From the NCBI GenBank assembly GCA_003153585.1, contig PLZZ01000174.1, positions 5,235 through 14,789 of the forward strand: DNA of 9,555 nt. The letters run 5' to 3'. The number at the start of each line of letters is the position of its first letter. Positions within the stretch are counted from its first letter, which is position 1. Of the stretch, positions 1 through 5,937 are shown piece by piece. Under the pieces are notes generated by a model, which was not told the origin of the DNA, searched no databases, and worked only from the letters and a program-made list of their open reading frames with translations. Both the position numbers and the translations under genes were made by a program. The stretch comes from Acidobacteriota bacterium. Lineage in GTDB: Bacteria > Acidobacteriota > Terriglobia > Acidiferrales > UBA7541.

Positions 1-158
1 TGTTTCGTACCGCAGAAAGCGGCGAATTCCTTTTCAAAGGCCTCCACTTCGGGGCCTTGAACGAATGCGGACTCCTGGCAGATGCGGTCGAGCGCGGGAA
101 GAATTTCATCTCGGAGCTCAGCATATTCAGATTTGAGATCGAGTAAGGGTACTTTCAT
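1..158 (-). CDS. DegT/DnrJ/EryC1/StrS-family aminotransferase, N-terminal fragment
   Basis: This is the first 52 codons of a gene that runs off the left edge. Read on the minus strand from ATG at 158, it begins MKVPLLDLKSEYAELRDEI and continues through QGPEVEAFEKEFAAFCGTK. That is the N-terminal signature of PLP-dependent sugar aminotransferases of the DegT/DnrJ/EryC1/StrS family (V-P-x-x-D-L, then G-P-E-V-x-x-F-E-x-E-F-A). Such enzymes transfer an amino group to keto-sugar nucleotides in cell-surface glycan or glycosylated metabolite pathways. The PLP lysine and active-site loop lie outside the window, so activity and substrate cannot be judged. No clear Shine-Dalgarno sequence precedes the ATG. 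A 15-nt hairpin (167-181) sits just upstream. The gene is divergent from the glycosyltransferase that follows, which suits a shared glycan role, but this link is an inference. Confidence 0.85.
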   Translation of the reverse strand, partial: MKVPLLDLKSEYAELRDEILPALDRICQESAFVQGPEVEAFEKEFAAFCGTK

Positions 159-166
159 TTGTGTGC

Positions 167-181
167 CGCACCGGCGGTGCG
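167..181. promoter_or_regulatory. perfect inverted repeat upstream of the aminotransferase
   Basis: CGCACC-GGC-GGTGCG is a perfect 6-bp inverted repeat with a 3-nt loop, 8 nt upstream of the minus-strand aminotransferase start. It could be an operator in the divergent promoter region or a leader hairpin affecting ribosome access. The symmetry is seen directly; the function is a guess. Confidence 0.3.
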
Positions 182-277
182 AACAAAAACTGTACTGCAC
201 GGCAGCCGCCTCCACAAGCCCCATGGCGTCTGGGAATAAATGTCTTACTGTCAGAGGCCGTGTTATCGTTCCGGGTT

Positions 278-1093
278 ATGGCGATTGTGCGCCCCCCCTA
301 CCGGCAAGAGCCCTCTGCGCAGGGACACGCCAGACCGGGCGCAACCGAAAAACTGCGTCTCTCGGTAATAATCCCCGTGTTTAACGAACGGGCCTTCATC
401 GAAGAACTGCTGCTGCGCGTTCAGGATTCCATGCTCGCGGAAGAAATCATTGTCGTGGACGATGGTTCGACAGATGGAACCCGGCAGCTTCTGCGGGACT
501 TGCAGGAACGACAATCGAACGGCAATCCAACAGCAGAAATCGGAGAAACACGTACAGGACTTCTACTCGACAAAGTGCGATTTTTATTTCAGGACACGAA
601 TCAGGGCAAAGGCGCAGCGTTGCGCCGTGGTTTTGCGGAAGCGACTGGTGACATTTACCTAGTTCAGGACGCAGACCTGGAATACGACCCGAAAGATTAT
701 CCCAGGCTTTTGGAACCGATCCTCGACGGCCGCGCAGACGTCGTGTATGGCTCGCGGTTCCTGGGGGGACCGCAGCGCGTACATTTTTTCTGGCACTACG
801 TCGGGAACAAATTTCTCACCCTGCTTTCGGACGTCGTCACAAACTTGAATCTCACCGACATGGAAACTTGCTATAAGGTGTTCCGGCGCGAGGTAATCGA
901 GGGTATGCGCTTGAAGTCCAACCGTTTCGGATTCGAGCCGGAAGTGACCATAAAAGTGGCGAAAGGCAAATGGCGGATTTACGAAGTGCCTATCTCCTAT
1001 TCGGGCCGGTCCTATGAAGAAGGCAAGAAGATCACGTGGCGCGATGGGGTTGTGACACTGTTTGCAATCTTGCGGTACCGGCTTTTCGATTAG
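278..1093 (+). CDS. Family 2 glycosyltransferase (dolichyl-phosphate sugar synthase type)
   Basis: This 271-residue protein has the layout of a GT-A fold, GT2 family inverting glycosyltransferase. From the ATG at 278 the motifs are SVIIPVFNE (residues 29-37), VVDDGSTDGT (59-68), QDADLEYDP with the DxD-type metal and nucleotide-sugar motif (130-138), GSRF (158-161) and DMETCYKVFRREV (194-206). The last motif, with a GFEPE block at 218-222, is typical of DPM1/ALG5-like enzymes that move a sugar from a nucleotide donor to a polyprenyl phosphate at the membrane. No transmembrane segment follows the catalytic domain, so it is probably peripheral. An in-frame GTG at 161 would add 39 residues of low-quality sequence unlike the family, so ATG 278 was preferred, although neither start has a clear Shine-Dalgarno. 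Donor and acceptor cannot be told from the sequence. Confidence 0.88.
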   Translation: MAIVRPPYRQEPSAQGHARPGATEKLRLSVIIPVFNERAFIEELLLRVQDSMLAEEIIVVDDGSTDGTRQLLRDLQERQSNGNPTAEIGETRTGLLLDKVRFLFQDTNQGKGAALRRGFAEATGDIYLVQDADLEYDPKDYPRLLEPILDGRADVVYGSRFLGGPQRVHFFWHYVGNKFLTLLSDVVTNLNLTDMETCYKVFRREVIEGMRLKSNRFGFEPEVTIKVAKGKWRIYEVPISYSGRSYEEGKKITWRDGVVTLFAILRYRLFD

Positions 1094-1132
1094 ACTCCGA
1101 TTCCTTGGGATGCGGGCTAAACTCGGCTCAAG

Positions 1133-1954
1133 TTAGATGTGGGTGAGCGTGCCGGTGATTTTCGTGCGATGCAGGGCCCAAGCGAAAAGCGCGAATGACA
1201 GCGGGATTAATACCGCGGCGAAGACAAGCAACGCCGCTATGGAAGGAAAAAGTTCTCCCCAGCCAGCGCCCGCCAATAATGCAGCACGCATTCCCTGGAG
1301 CGAATAGGTTACGGGAATCAGCCGGGCCAGCAGCTGCAAAGGTGCCGGCAGTACCGACACGGGATACATCATTCCGCCAACCAATCCAGAAACTCCGAGG
1401 ACAATCCATTTTGCGGGATTACCACGTTTGAAGAGGATTGAATAACTGGCCGAGAGAATTCCCAGCCCGGCGAAAGCCAGAATCGACGCGAGGAGAATGG
1501 CCACGGCACCCAGCCAGTTGGCTGAACGCGGCGCGAATCCGAAGAGCAGCGCGGCCCATGCGAGGTACACGCAAGTTCGAATGGCCAGCGCAACAAAGGG
1601 ATAAACTGCCGAACCAGCAAGAATCACCCCAAGCGGCGTTTGGGTCACGAGCAAGGCCTCTAAAGTGCGATTCTGGCGGGCTTCTTCCAGGCTCGCGTCA
1701 AAGGCGCTGAGTGAGACGCTCAGATAATCGAAAAAAGCGAATCCAACCAAGGCGAAGGCAAAGTAATTCGTTCCCGCTGGGAGCTCGCTGGATAGTTCCG
1801 GGCTCTGGACGAAGCGCGACAGATAATAAAAGGTTGCCACACCAAATAGAGCTTCCAAGGTTTCGAGCACCAGCGCACCGCGGTAGCCGCGCGCGATGGC
1901 AAAATCACGCCAGAAGAATGCCGCTATTTTCCGAAGAGTGCGCGCGAAGTTCAT
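1133..1954 (-). CDS. ABC-2 type transporter permease
   Basis: This 273-residue integral membrane protein is the permease half of an ABC-2 exporter. It opens with a short basic amphipathic stretch (MNFARTLRKIAAFFWRDF). Hydrophobic segments follow at roughly residues 30-45, 62-82, 108-135, 145-170, 182-200 and 230-258, giving the usual six spans. The sequence GNPAKWIVLGVSGLVGGMMYPVSVLP around 178-203 resembles the fifth-span and re-entrant region of the family, and QNRTLEALLVTQTP near 93-106 resembles the conserved cytoplasmic loop. Its ATG overlaps the stop of the upstream ATPase gene by 4 nt (ATGA), so the two are translationally coupled and should form one complex. The substrate is unknown. 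It converges on the glycosyltransferase with only 39 nt between them, and the operon is divergent from the lasso-peptide genes. Confidence 0.9.
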   Translation of the reverse strand: MNFARTLRKIAAFFWRDFAIARGYRGALVLETLEALFGVATFYYLSRFVQSPELSSELPAGTNYFAFALVGFAFFDYLSVSLSAFDASLEEARQNRTLEALLVTQTPLGVILAGSAVYPFVALAIRTCVYLAWAALLFGFAPRSANWLGAVAILLASILAFAGLGILSASYSILFKRGNPAKWIVLGVSGLVGGMMYPVSVLPAPLQLLARLIPVTYSLQGMRAALLAGAGWGELFPSIAALLVFAAVLIPLSFALFAWALHRTKITGTLTHI

Positions 1955-2760
1955 GATAGGGCATCCGCCGGCACCGCGTGGCGTGCGAGCGTTGACACCG
2001 CCGCCTCCAAGGTGGACACATGTGCCGAGGCGCAGAGTCCTCGCGGCGAGTCGCAGGCGATTACGCGTCCGGCATCCAACAAAACGACGCGGTCAGCGAT
2101 CTCCTCGACTTCGCTCAAAGTATGCGAGGCGAAGAGCAGTGTGACGCCGCGCCCCCGAACGAGATCGTCTTTCAATAGACGACGAAAATCCGCGGCGGCC
2201 AGCGGATCGAGACTGCGAGTGGGTTCGTCGAGCAACAGAACGGCAGGGCCGTGAAGCAGGGAACGTGCTAATCCGAGACGATGCATCATCCCAGTGGAAA
2301 ATGTGCGGACTTGACGATCTAGGTCGTCCTGGATTCCCATGCATTCCGCTGTGCTCACAATTCGTTTTCGCGCCTCAGCCGCGCTTAAGTTGTTCATCGC
2401 GGCAAAAAAAGCGAGATTCTCGCGGGCACTCAAGCGACTGTAAAATCCTTCATCTCCGCCGGTGTGGTAGCCCAACTGGCGGCGCGCTTCTGCGGCTTCC
2501 CGTTCGACGTCAAAACCTCCGAGCGTGGCATTTCCGTGAGTGGGAACGATCAAGGTGGCCAGGATGCGCAGCAAAGTGGATTTCCCCGCGCCGTTAGCAC
2601 CTATCAGGGCCACGGCTTCTCCCTGTTCCACCGTGAAAGAAACATCTGCAAGAGCTTTTTCCGTCGCGCGGGCAAGCGGCTGCATGAGCGCACGCCAGCC
2701 GGTCAAAGCAGGCGGGAAGTATTTTTCAAGCGTCGTGACGGAGATAGCGTGTGCCGGCAT
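1951..2760 (-). CDS. ABC transporter ATP-binding protein (ABC-2 exporter)
   Basis: This 269-residue nucleotide-binding subunit would power the permease encoded directly downstream. Walker A is GANGAGKST (residues 54-62), Walker B is AVLLLDEPT (173-181), the D-loop region is RSLDP (182-186) and the switch histidine is in ASHTLSE (211-217). The ABC signature is degenerate: FSTGMMHRLGLARSLL (154-169) replaces the usual SGGQ with STGM. The canonical Q-loop glutamine is not evident; the region reads GYHTGGDEGFYSRLSARENL (97-116). Both variants belong to a known subset of ABC-2 exporters with TRSLDP after Walker B, so they are not signs of decay. The ATG lies 6 nt from a GGTTATAACC palindrome. The start codon is 86 nt from the first possible start of the lasso operon. 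Export of polysaccharide, lipid or a small peptide are all possible. Confidence 0.92.
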   Translation of the reverse strand: MPAHAISVTTLEKYFPPALTGWRALMQPLARATEKALADVSFTVEQGEAVALIGANGAGKSTLLRILATLIVPTHGNATLGGFDVEREAAEARRQLGYHTGGDEGFYSRLSARENLAFFAAMNNLSAAEARKRIVSTAECMGIQDDLDRQVRTFSTGMMHRLGLARSLLHGPAVLLLDEPTRSLDPLAAADFRRLLKDDLVRGRGVTLLFASHTLSEVEEIADRVVLLDAGRVIACDSPRGLCASAHVSTLEAAVSTLARHAVPADALS

Positions 2761-2766
2761 CCTGGT

Positions 2767-2776
2767 GGTTATAACC
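2767..2776. promoter_or_regulatory. GGTTATAACC palindrome in the divergent intergenic region
   Basis: A perfect 10-bp palindrome lies 6 nt upstream of the ABC ATPase start. It contains TATAAC, which could be part of a minus-strand -10 element or an operator half-site for the divergent ABC and lasso promoters. A 10-bp palindrome is expected several times by chance in a window this long, so only its position makes it worth noting. Confidence 0.25.
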
Positions 2777-2806
2777 GAATTTACCGCGTGGAATCCAGTT
2801 CCGTCG

Positions 2807-2836
2807 TTGCCGTTTAGCGGAAAGTCCGGGTAGAAT
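2807..2836 (+). promoter_or_regulatory. Candidate sigma-70 promoter of the lasso-peptide operon
   Basis: TTGCCG (2807-2812) and TAGAAT (2831-2836) are separated by 18 nt. The -10 matches the TATAAT consensus at five of six positions and the -35 matches TTGACA at four. Transcription would start near 2843. That places the in-frame GTG at 2847 almost at the transcript end and leaves a leader of about 100 nt before the ATG at 2946. It is the best-placed promoter candidate for the B1-B2-C-A-K genes. This is an inference from consensus alone, and acidobacterial promoters may differ. Confidence 0.4.
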
Positions 2837-2945
2837 AGCGCTGGGCGTGAACGAACCTATCTCGTATCGCGTTCTGAACGCTCATGCACTGCCGGGACTG
2901 CCGGCGAAATTAACTATCCAGCCCCTAAAGGATTTCGGCGCCCGA

Positions 2946-3245
2946 ATGGACGCATCTCTCTCCGTGCATTCCATCGTAGTGGTAGCCAGCGAGCAGGTCT
3001 CGTGTCCGCTGGGGGAAGAATCTGCGATATTGAATTTAAGAAACAGCGTCTATTACGGCATGAATCCGGTGGGAACGCGAGTCTGGAACCTGCTGAAGCA
3101 ACCGCGAAGTGTGGAAGAGCTTCGGAATACTTTGTTAAATGAATATGAGGTTGACGCTGAACTTTGCGAGCGAGATCTTTTAGGTCTGCTGGAGAAAATG
3201 CGCAGCGAGGGGCTGATTGAAGTAAGAGGCGTGGCGACTCCTTGA
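2946..3245 (+). CDS. Lasso-peptide B1: PqqD-like leader-binding (RRE) protein
   Basis: This 99-residue protein is a stand-alone PqqD-fold RiPP recognition element. In lasso pathways the B1 protein binds the precursor leader as an extra beta strand and delivers it to the B2 peptidase and C synthetase. The family pattern is clear: a strand pair around residues 3-30 ending in AILNLRNSVYYGMN, then NPVGTRVWNLL at 39-49 and a helical C-terminus, VEELRNTLLNEY through LLEKMRSEGLIEV. The start was set at ATG 2946, which gives the usual length of B1 proteins and has AAAGGA at 2927-2932, rather long spacing at 13 nt. An in-frame GTG at 2847 would add 33 residues with no family resemblance and would sit at the predicted transcript start. 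B2 follows after 94 nt. The expected leader contacts are the Tyr, Pro and Leu of the precursor. Confidence 0.88.
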   Translation: MDASLSVHSIVVVASEQVSCPLGEESAILNLRNSVYYGMNPVGTRVWNLLKQPRSVEELRNTLLNEYEVDAELCERDLLGLLEKMRSEGLIEVRGVATP

Positions 3246-3339
3246 CTTTCGTGCCATCGCACTTCGCTACTTCTATCTTTGTACGGCATCCGGATATTGT
3301 TGACGCGACTTTCTGCGGAACGGCGGGTTGAAATCGACG

Positions 3340-3807
3340 ATGAGCACCTGGCGAGGCTTTTGGCGACTGAACGGATTCGAGCGAGGAATTGCACTCGAAG
3401 CGGCTGCGGGCTTAATGGCCACCTGGGTGGGATTGCGTTTCGCCGGATTTCGACGCTGGAAAGCCTTCCTGGGATGGCTTGCACCCAGGGTCGTGCCGGA
3501 TGCAGCGGCGTCGAATGTTTCGCTTGAAGAAACAGCGCGCCAAATTACGCGCATGGAAGAGGCGGCGGCAAGAAATCTTTTTTTTGGCACAAACTGCCTA
3601 GAACAATCGCTCGTTCTCTGGTGGCTCCTCCGAATACGCGGTATCACCGCGGAACTGCGCATCGGTGCGCGGAAGGATGTGAATCGTTTCGAAGCGCATG
3701 CGTGGGTGGAGTTTCACGAAGCGATCCTGAACGGTCTGGGAGGAGAACATCTCCACTTCGCGCCGTTCGAGGGGCAGGCGACGTCGATGGGGACGCAAGC
3801 ACATTGA
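3340..3807 (+). CDS. Lasso-peptide B2: transglutaminase-like leader peptidase
   Basis: This 155-residue protein belongs to the lasso B2 cysteine protease family, which removes the leader from the precursor so the freed N-terminus can be cyclised. An N-terminal hydrophobic helical region (ERGIALEAAAGLMATWVGLR) is followed by the catalytic half. The nucleophile is Cys86 in FFGTNCLEQSLVLWWLLR and the histidine is His120 in EAHAWVEF. In McjB the third triad residue is an Asp 12 residues after the His. Here that position is Gly132 (AILNG), so the usual Asp appears to be missing and Asn131 is its nearest polar neighbour. The C-terminal HFAPFEGQ block is family-like. ATG 3340 was chosen over an in-frame TTG at 3328 because it begins the usual N-terminus, though neither has a strong Shine-Dalgarno. 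The stop overlaps the start of the C gene by 4 nt. Confidence 0.88.
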   Translation: MSTWRGFWRLNGFERGIALEAAAGLMATWVGLRFAGFRRWKAFLGWLAPRVVPDAAASNVSLEETARQITRMEEAAARNLFFGTNCLEQSLVLWWLLRIRGITAELRIGARKDVNRFEAHAWVEFHEAILNGLGGEHLHFAPFEGQATSMGTQAH

Positions 3808-5666
3808 GCGGAATCGTGGGCATGTTTGACCGAAAGGGTGCGCCCGTGGATCGCGCACTCCTGCGGGACCTCACACATTTTCTCTCCTACGTGGGTCCAG
3901 ATGCACTAGATACGTACTCGAACGGCTGCACCGGGCTTGGTCACACGATGCTGCGGACCTCCAGAGAATCAGAGCGCGAACTGCAGCCGGCCAGCCTTGG
4001 CGAGCAACTTTGGATCACAGCCGATGCTCGAATCGACTGCCGCGAAGAGCTTAAGCGCGAATTCGAGAAAGCAGAACCGAATTACCGCCGAGTGACAACC
4101 GATTCCGCGTTAATTCTGCAAGCTTATGCTCTGTGGGGCGAGGAATGCGTCCGGCGTCTCCGTGGGGACTTTGCGTTTGCGATCTGGGATGCGCGCCGGA
4201 AAACGCTTTTTTGCGCGCGCGATCACTTCGGATTGAAACCCTTCTACTATGCTGAGGTCGGCGAGCTTTTCCTTTTCAGCAATACTCTGAATTGCGTTCG
4301 CCTGCACCCAGAAATATCCGACGAGCTAAACGATTCGGCCATTGGGGATTTTTTGTTGTTTGGGCTCAATTGCGACCTGACGACAACAACTTTTCGCGAC
4401 ATTCGCAGGTTGCCCCCGGCGCATTGCCTTTCCGTGTCCGCCGAGGGTATTAGGATTTCGCGGTACTGGTCTGCTCCTACTCAGGGCACCATCCGTTATC
4501 GCCATGCCGATGAGTATGTGGAACACTTTCAATTTCTCATTCAAGCCGCCGTTGCCGACCGCTTGCGAACCGACCGCGCAGGAATTCTGCTGAGCGGAGG
4601 TTTGGACTCAGCAGCAATTGCCGCCACCGCGCGCGAGATTTCCGGAAACCCATCCGGCGCTGCAGATTTGCGCGCCTACACGAATATTTACGAACCGCTG
4701 ATTTCCGATCGCGACGGAACTCTCGCCCAGCAGGTAGCGGATTTCCTCAATATTCCGATTCAGTTCTTGGAAGTCGATGCATGCAAGCTCTTCGAGCGCT
4801 GGAATGATCCAGAATCGAGGAGCCCTGAACCAGTGGACGATCCTCTGTTTGCGGGTCTATTCGATCAATACAACTTAATTGCGCGTGATTGCCGGGTGGC
4901 ACTATGTGGGGAAGGCAGCGACAACTTGATGCATTTTCAGATGCTGCCGTATGCAAAGCACATGGTGCGAACGCGAGATTTCATCGGATTGCTGCGAGAA
5001 ATCCCGAGCTACCTTAGGTTGCGACCTTCTGTTTGGCCGGGAATTCGCAGACGTGTAAAGGGAGTCTTCGGGCGCGACCCCAGCGCGGCAATATTTCCGA
5101 GCTGGCTAGATCCTGATTTCGCCCGGCGCCTCGAACTGAAAGCGCGATGGAGAGAGTGGAGCGAGTTGCCGGCATATCGACCACACCCCATCCGTCCAAT
5201 AGCCCAAGCTTCCCTTTCGATTCCCCATTGGGCGAATATGTTTGAACAAGAAAGCCCTGGAGTGACACGTTGCCTTGTAGAGACGCGTTACCCCTTTCTC
5301 GATTTACGGGTAGTGAACTATCTGCTCGCGCTTCCGCCTTTTCCTTTCTGCTTCGAAAAGAGCCTATTGCGCAATGCGATGGCGGGACGCTTACCCGAGA
5401 GCTGCAGGCTTCGACCGAAAACAGCTCCTTCTTTTGATCCGTTAGTCCAATGCTTGCAGCAGGCGAAGGCAATGGGTTTACCGGATCAGGTACAATGGAG
5501 TGCGGACATGAATGGTTATGTGAAGCACTCGGAGCTTAAGCCGCTGCGACAGGAACGCAATCCTGAGCAGATTGCGCTCGATGTTCGCCCGCTTTGTCTC
5601 AACTTTTGGTTGCAGTCATCGCGCAGAGTCCGGTATAACTGGCGTGCGGAGGTTGGCAATGCCTAA
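3804..5666 (+). CDS. Lasso-peptide C: asparagine-synthetase-like macrolactam synthetase
   Basis: This 620-residue enzyme resembles AsnB. In lasso pathways it adenylates an Asp or Glu side chain of the core with ATP and lets the new N-terminus attack it, closing the isopeptide ring. The N-terminal glutaminase-like domain spans about 1-215 (SGIVGMFDRKG, then LRGDFAFAIWDARRKTLFCARDHFGLKPFYY at 118-149). The synthetase domain follows, with the PP-loop SGGLDS at 264-269, GEGSDNL at 369-375 and RYPFLDLRVVNYLLALPP at 495-512. The catalytic Cys that follows the start Met in true glutamine-dependent synthetases is Ser here, as expected for a cyclase that needs no ammonia. The TTG start at 3804 gives the exact family beginning (M-S-G-I-V-G) and overlaps the B2 stop as TTGA. 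Earlier in-frame starts lie inside B2. The 3' end overlaps the precursor gene by 8 nt. Confidence 0.93.
   Translation: MSGIVGMFDRKGAPVDRALLRDLTHFLSYVGPDALDTYSNGCTGLGHTMLRTSRESERELQPASLGEQLWITADARIDCREELKREFEKAEPNYRRVTTDSALILQAYALWGEECVRRLRGDFAFAIWDARRKTLFCARDHFGLKPFYYAEVGELFLFSNTLNCVRLHPEISDELNDSAIGDFLLFGLNCDLTTTTFRDIRRLPPAHCLSVSAEGIRISRYWSAPTQGTIRYRHADEYVEHFQFLIQAAVADRLRTDRAGILLSGGLDSAAIAATAREISGNPSGAADLRAYTNIYEPLISDRDGTLAQQVADFLNIPIQFLEVDACKLFERWNDPESRSPEPVDDPLFAGLFDQYNLIARDCRVALCGEGSDNLMHFQMLPYAKHMVRTRDFIGLLREIPSYLRLRPSVWPGIRRRVKGVFGRDPSAAIFPSWLDPDFARRLELKARWREWSELPAYRPHPIRPIAQASLSIPHWANMFEQESPGVTRCLVETRYPFLDLRVVNYLLALPPFPFCFEKSLLRNAMAGRLPESCRLRPKTAPSFDPLVQCLQQAKAMGLPDQVQWSADMNGYVKHSELKPLRQERNPEQIALDVRPLCLNFWLQSSRRVRYNWRAEVGNA
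5648..5653 (+). promoter_or_regulatory. Ribosome-binding site of the precursor gene
   Basis: GGAGGT lies 5 nt before the ATG at 5659 and inside the last codons of the C gene. It is the strongest Shine-Dalgarno in the operon and fixes the precursor start. It would allow the precursor to be translated more heavily than the enzymes upstream, as a RiPP pathway needs. Confidence 0.75.
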
Positions 5667-5811
5667 GCAGGGCATACAGGAGGTTAAGAAGCCTTATTCC
5701 ACTCCTGTCCTAACTATTTATGGAACCGTTCAACAGTTGACTCACACGAGGGGTTTGCGTGCAACGAAGGACGGTGGCAAGTTTCCGCATATTAAAACAT
5801 CACTACATTAA
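5659..5811 (+). CDS. Lasso-peptide precursor (A)
   Basis: This 50-residue precursor carries the classic lasso leader pattern Tyr13-x-x-Pro16-x-Leu18-x3-Gly22, inside KKPYSTPVLTIYGTVQQLT. The leader is bound by B1. The core end is GLRATKDGGKFPHIKTSLH. Two cleavage registers fit. If Thr30 is the conserved penultimate leader Thr, cleavage follows Arg31, the core starts at Gly32 and the ring acceptor Asp38 is core residue 7. If the usual Gly-x5-Thr spacing holds, Thr28 is penultimate, the core starts at Thr30 and Asp38 is residue 9. Asp38 is the only acidic residue of the core, so it must be the ring acceptor. The tail is basic (Lys41, His44, Lys46, His50) and has Thr47 and Ser48 as possible kinase sites. 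The gene overlaps C by 8 nt and has its own GGAGGT site. The in-frame reading upstream of 5659 lacks any leader features. Confidence 0.88.
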   Translation: MPKQGIQEVKKPYSTPVLTIYGTVQQLTHTRGLRATKDGGKFPHIKTSLH

Positions 5812-5818
5812 AACGTCA
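5791..5818 (+). repeat. Imperfect 12-nt direct repeat across the precursor stop codon
   Basis: ATTAAAACATCA (5791-5802) recurs as ATTAAAACGTCA (5807-5818), with one mismatch and a 16-nt period. The first copy encodes Ile-Lys-Thr-Ser of the core tail. The second spans the TAA stop and encodes the same four residues in the +1 frame, where the mismatch is synonymous (ACA/ACG). It may be a small duplication that reshaped the peptide tail, or chance. Confidence 0.5.
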
Positions 5819-5937
5819 TTTTGGATGCCTTCGATGCCAGTCCGAGTTAAATGCTTTGGGGAAATGCCAAATTAAGCGGGACTGCAAGTCTGGTGCGTTA
5901 GCCGGCTTGTTAATGTTAGATACTTAGCCTGGACGAA

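Noticed and set aside
1195..2817. Several plus-strand readings over the ABC genes
   Set aside because: They are Arg/Ser/Pro-rich shadows of the minus-strand ATPase and permease.
2847..2945. 33-residue N-terminal extension of B1 from a GTG start
   Set aside because: It does not resemble the B1 family, has no Shine-Dalgarno and would begin about 4 nt after the predicted transcription start. ATG 2946 gives the usual length.
3279..3527. 82-codon reading in the B1-B2 gap, running into B2
   Set aside because: It lies mostly inside B2 in another frame, has no ribosome-binding site and the product loses protein-like character after the first 30 residues.
3804..5666. Primary-metabolism asparagine synthetase
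   Set aside because: The N-terminal Cys needed for glutamine use is Ser, and the gene is locked between B2 and a lasso precursor.
5825..5875. Short reading after the precursor as a possible second precursor
   Set aside because: It has no leader signature, no suitable acidic ring acceptor at positions 7-9 and no ribosome-binding site.
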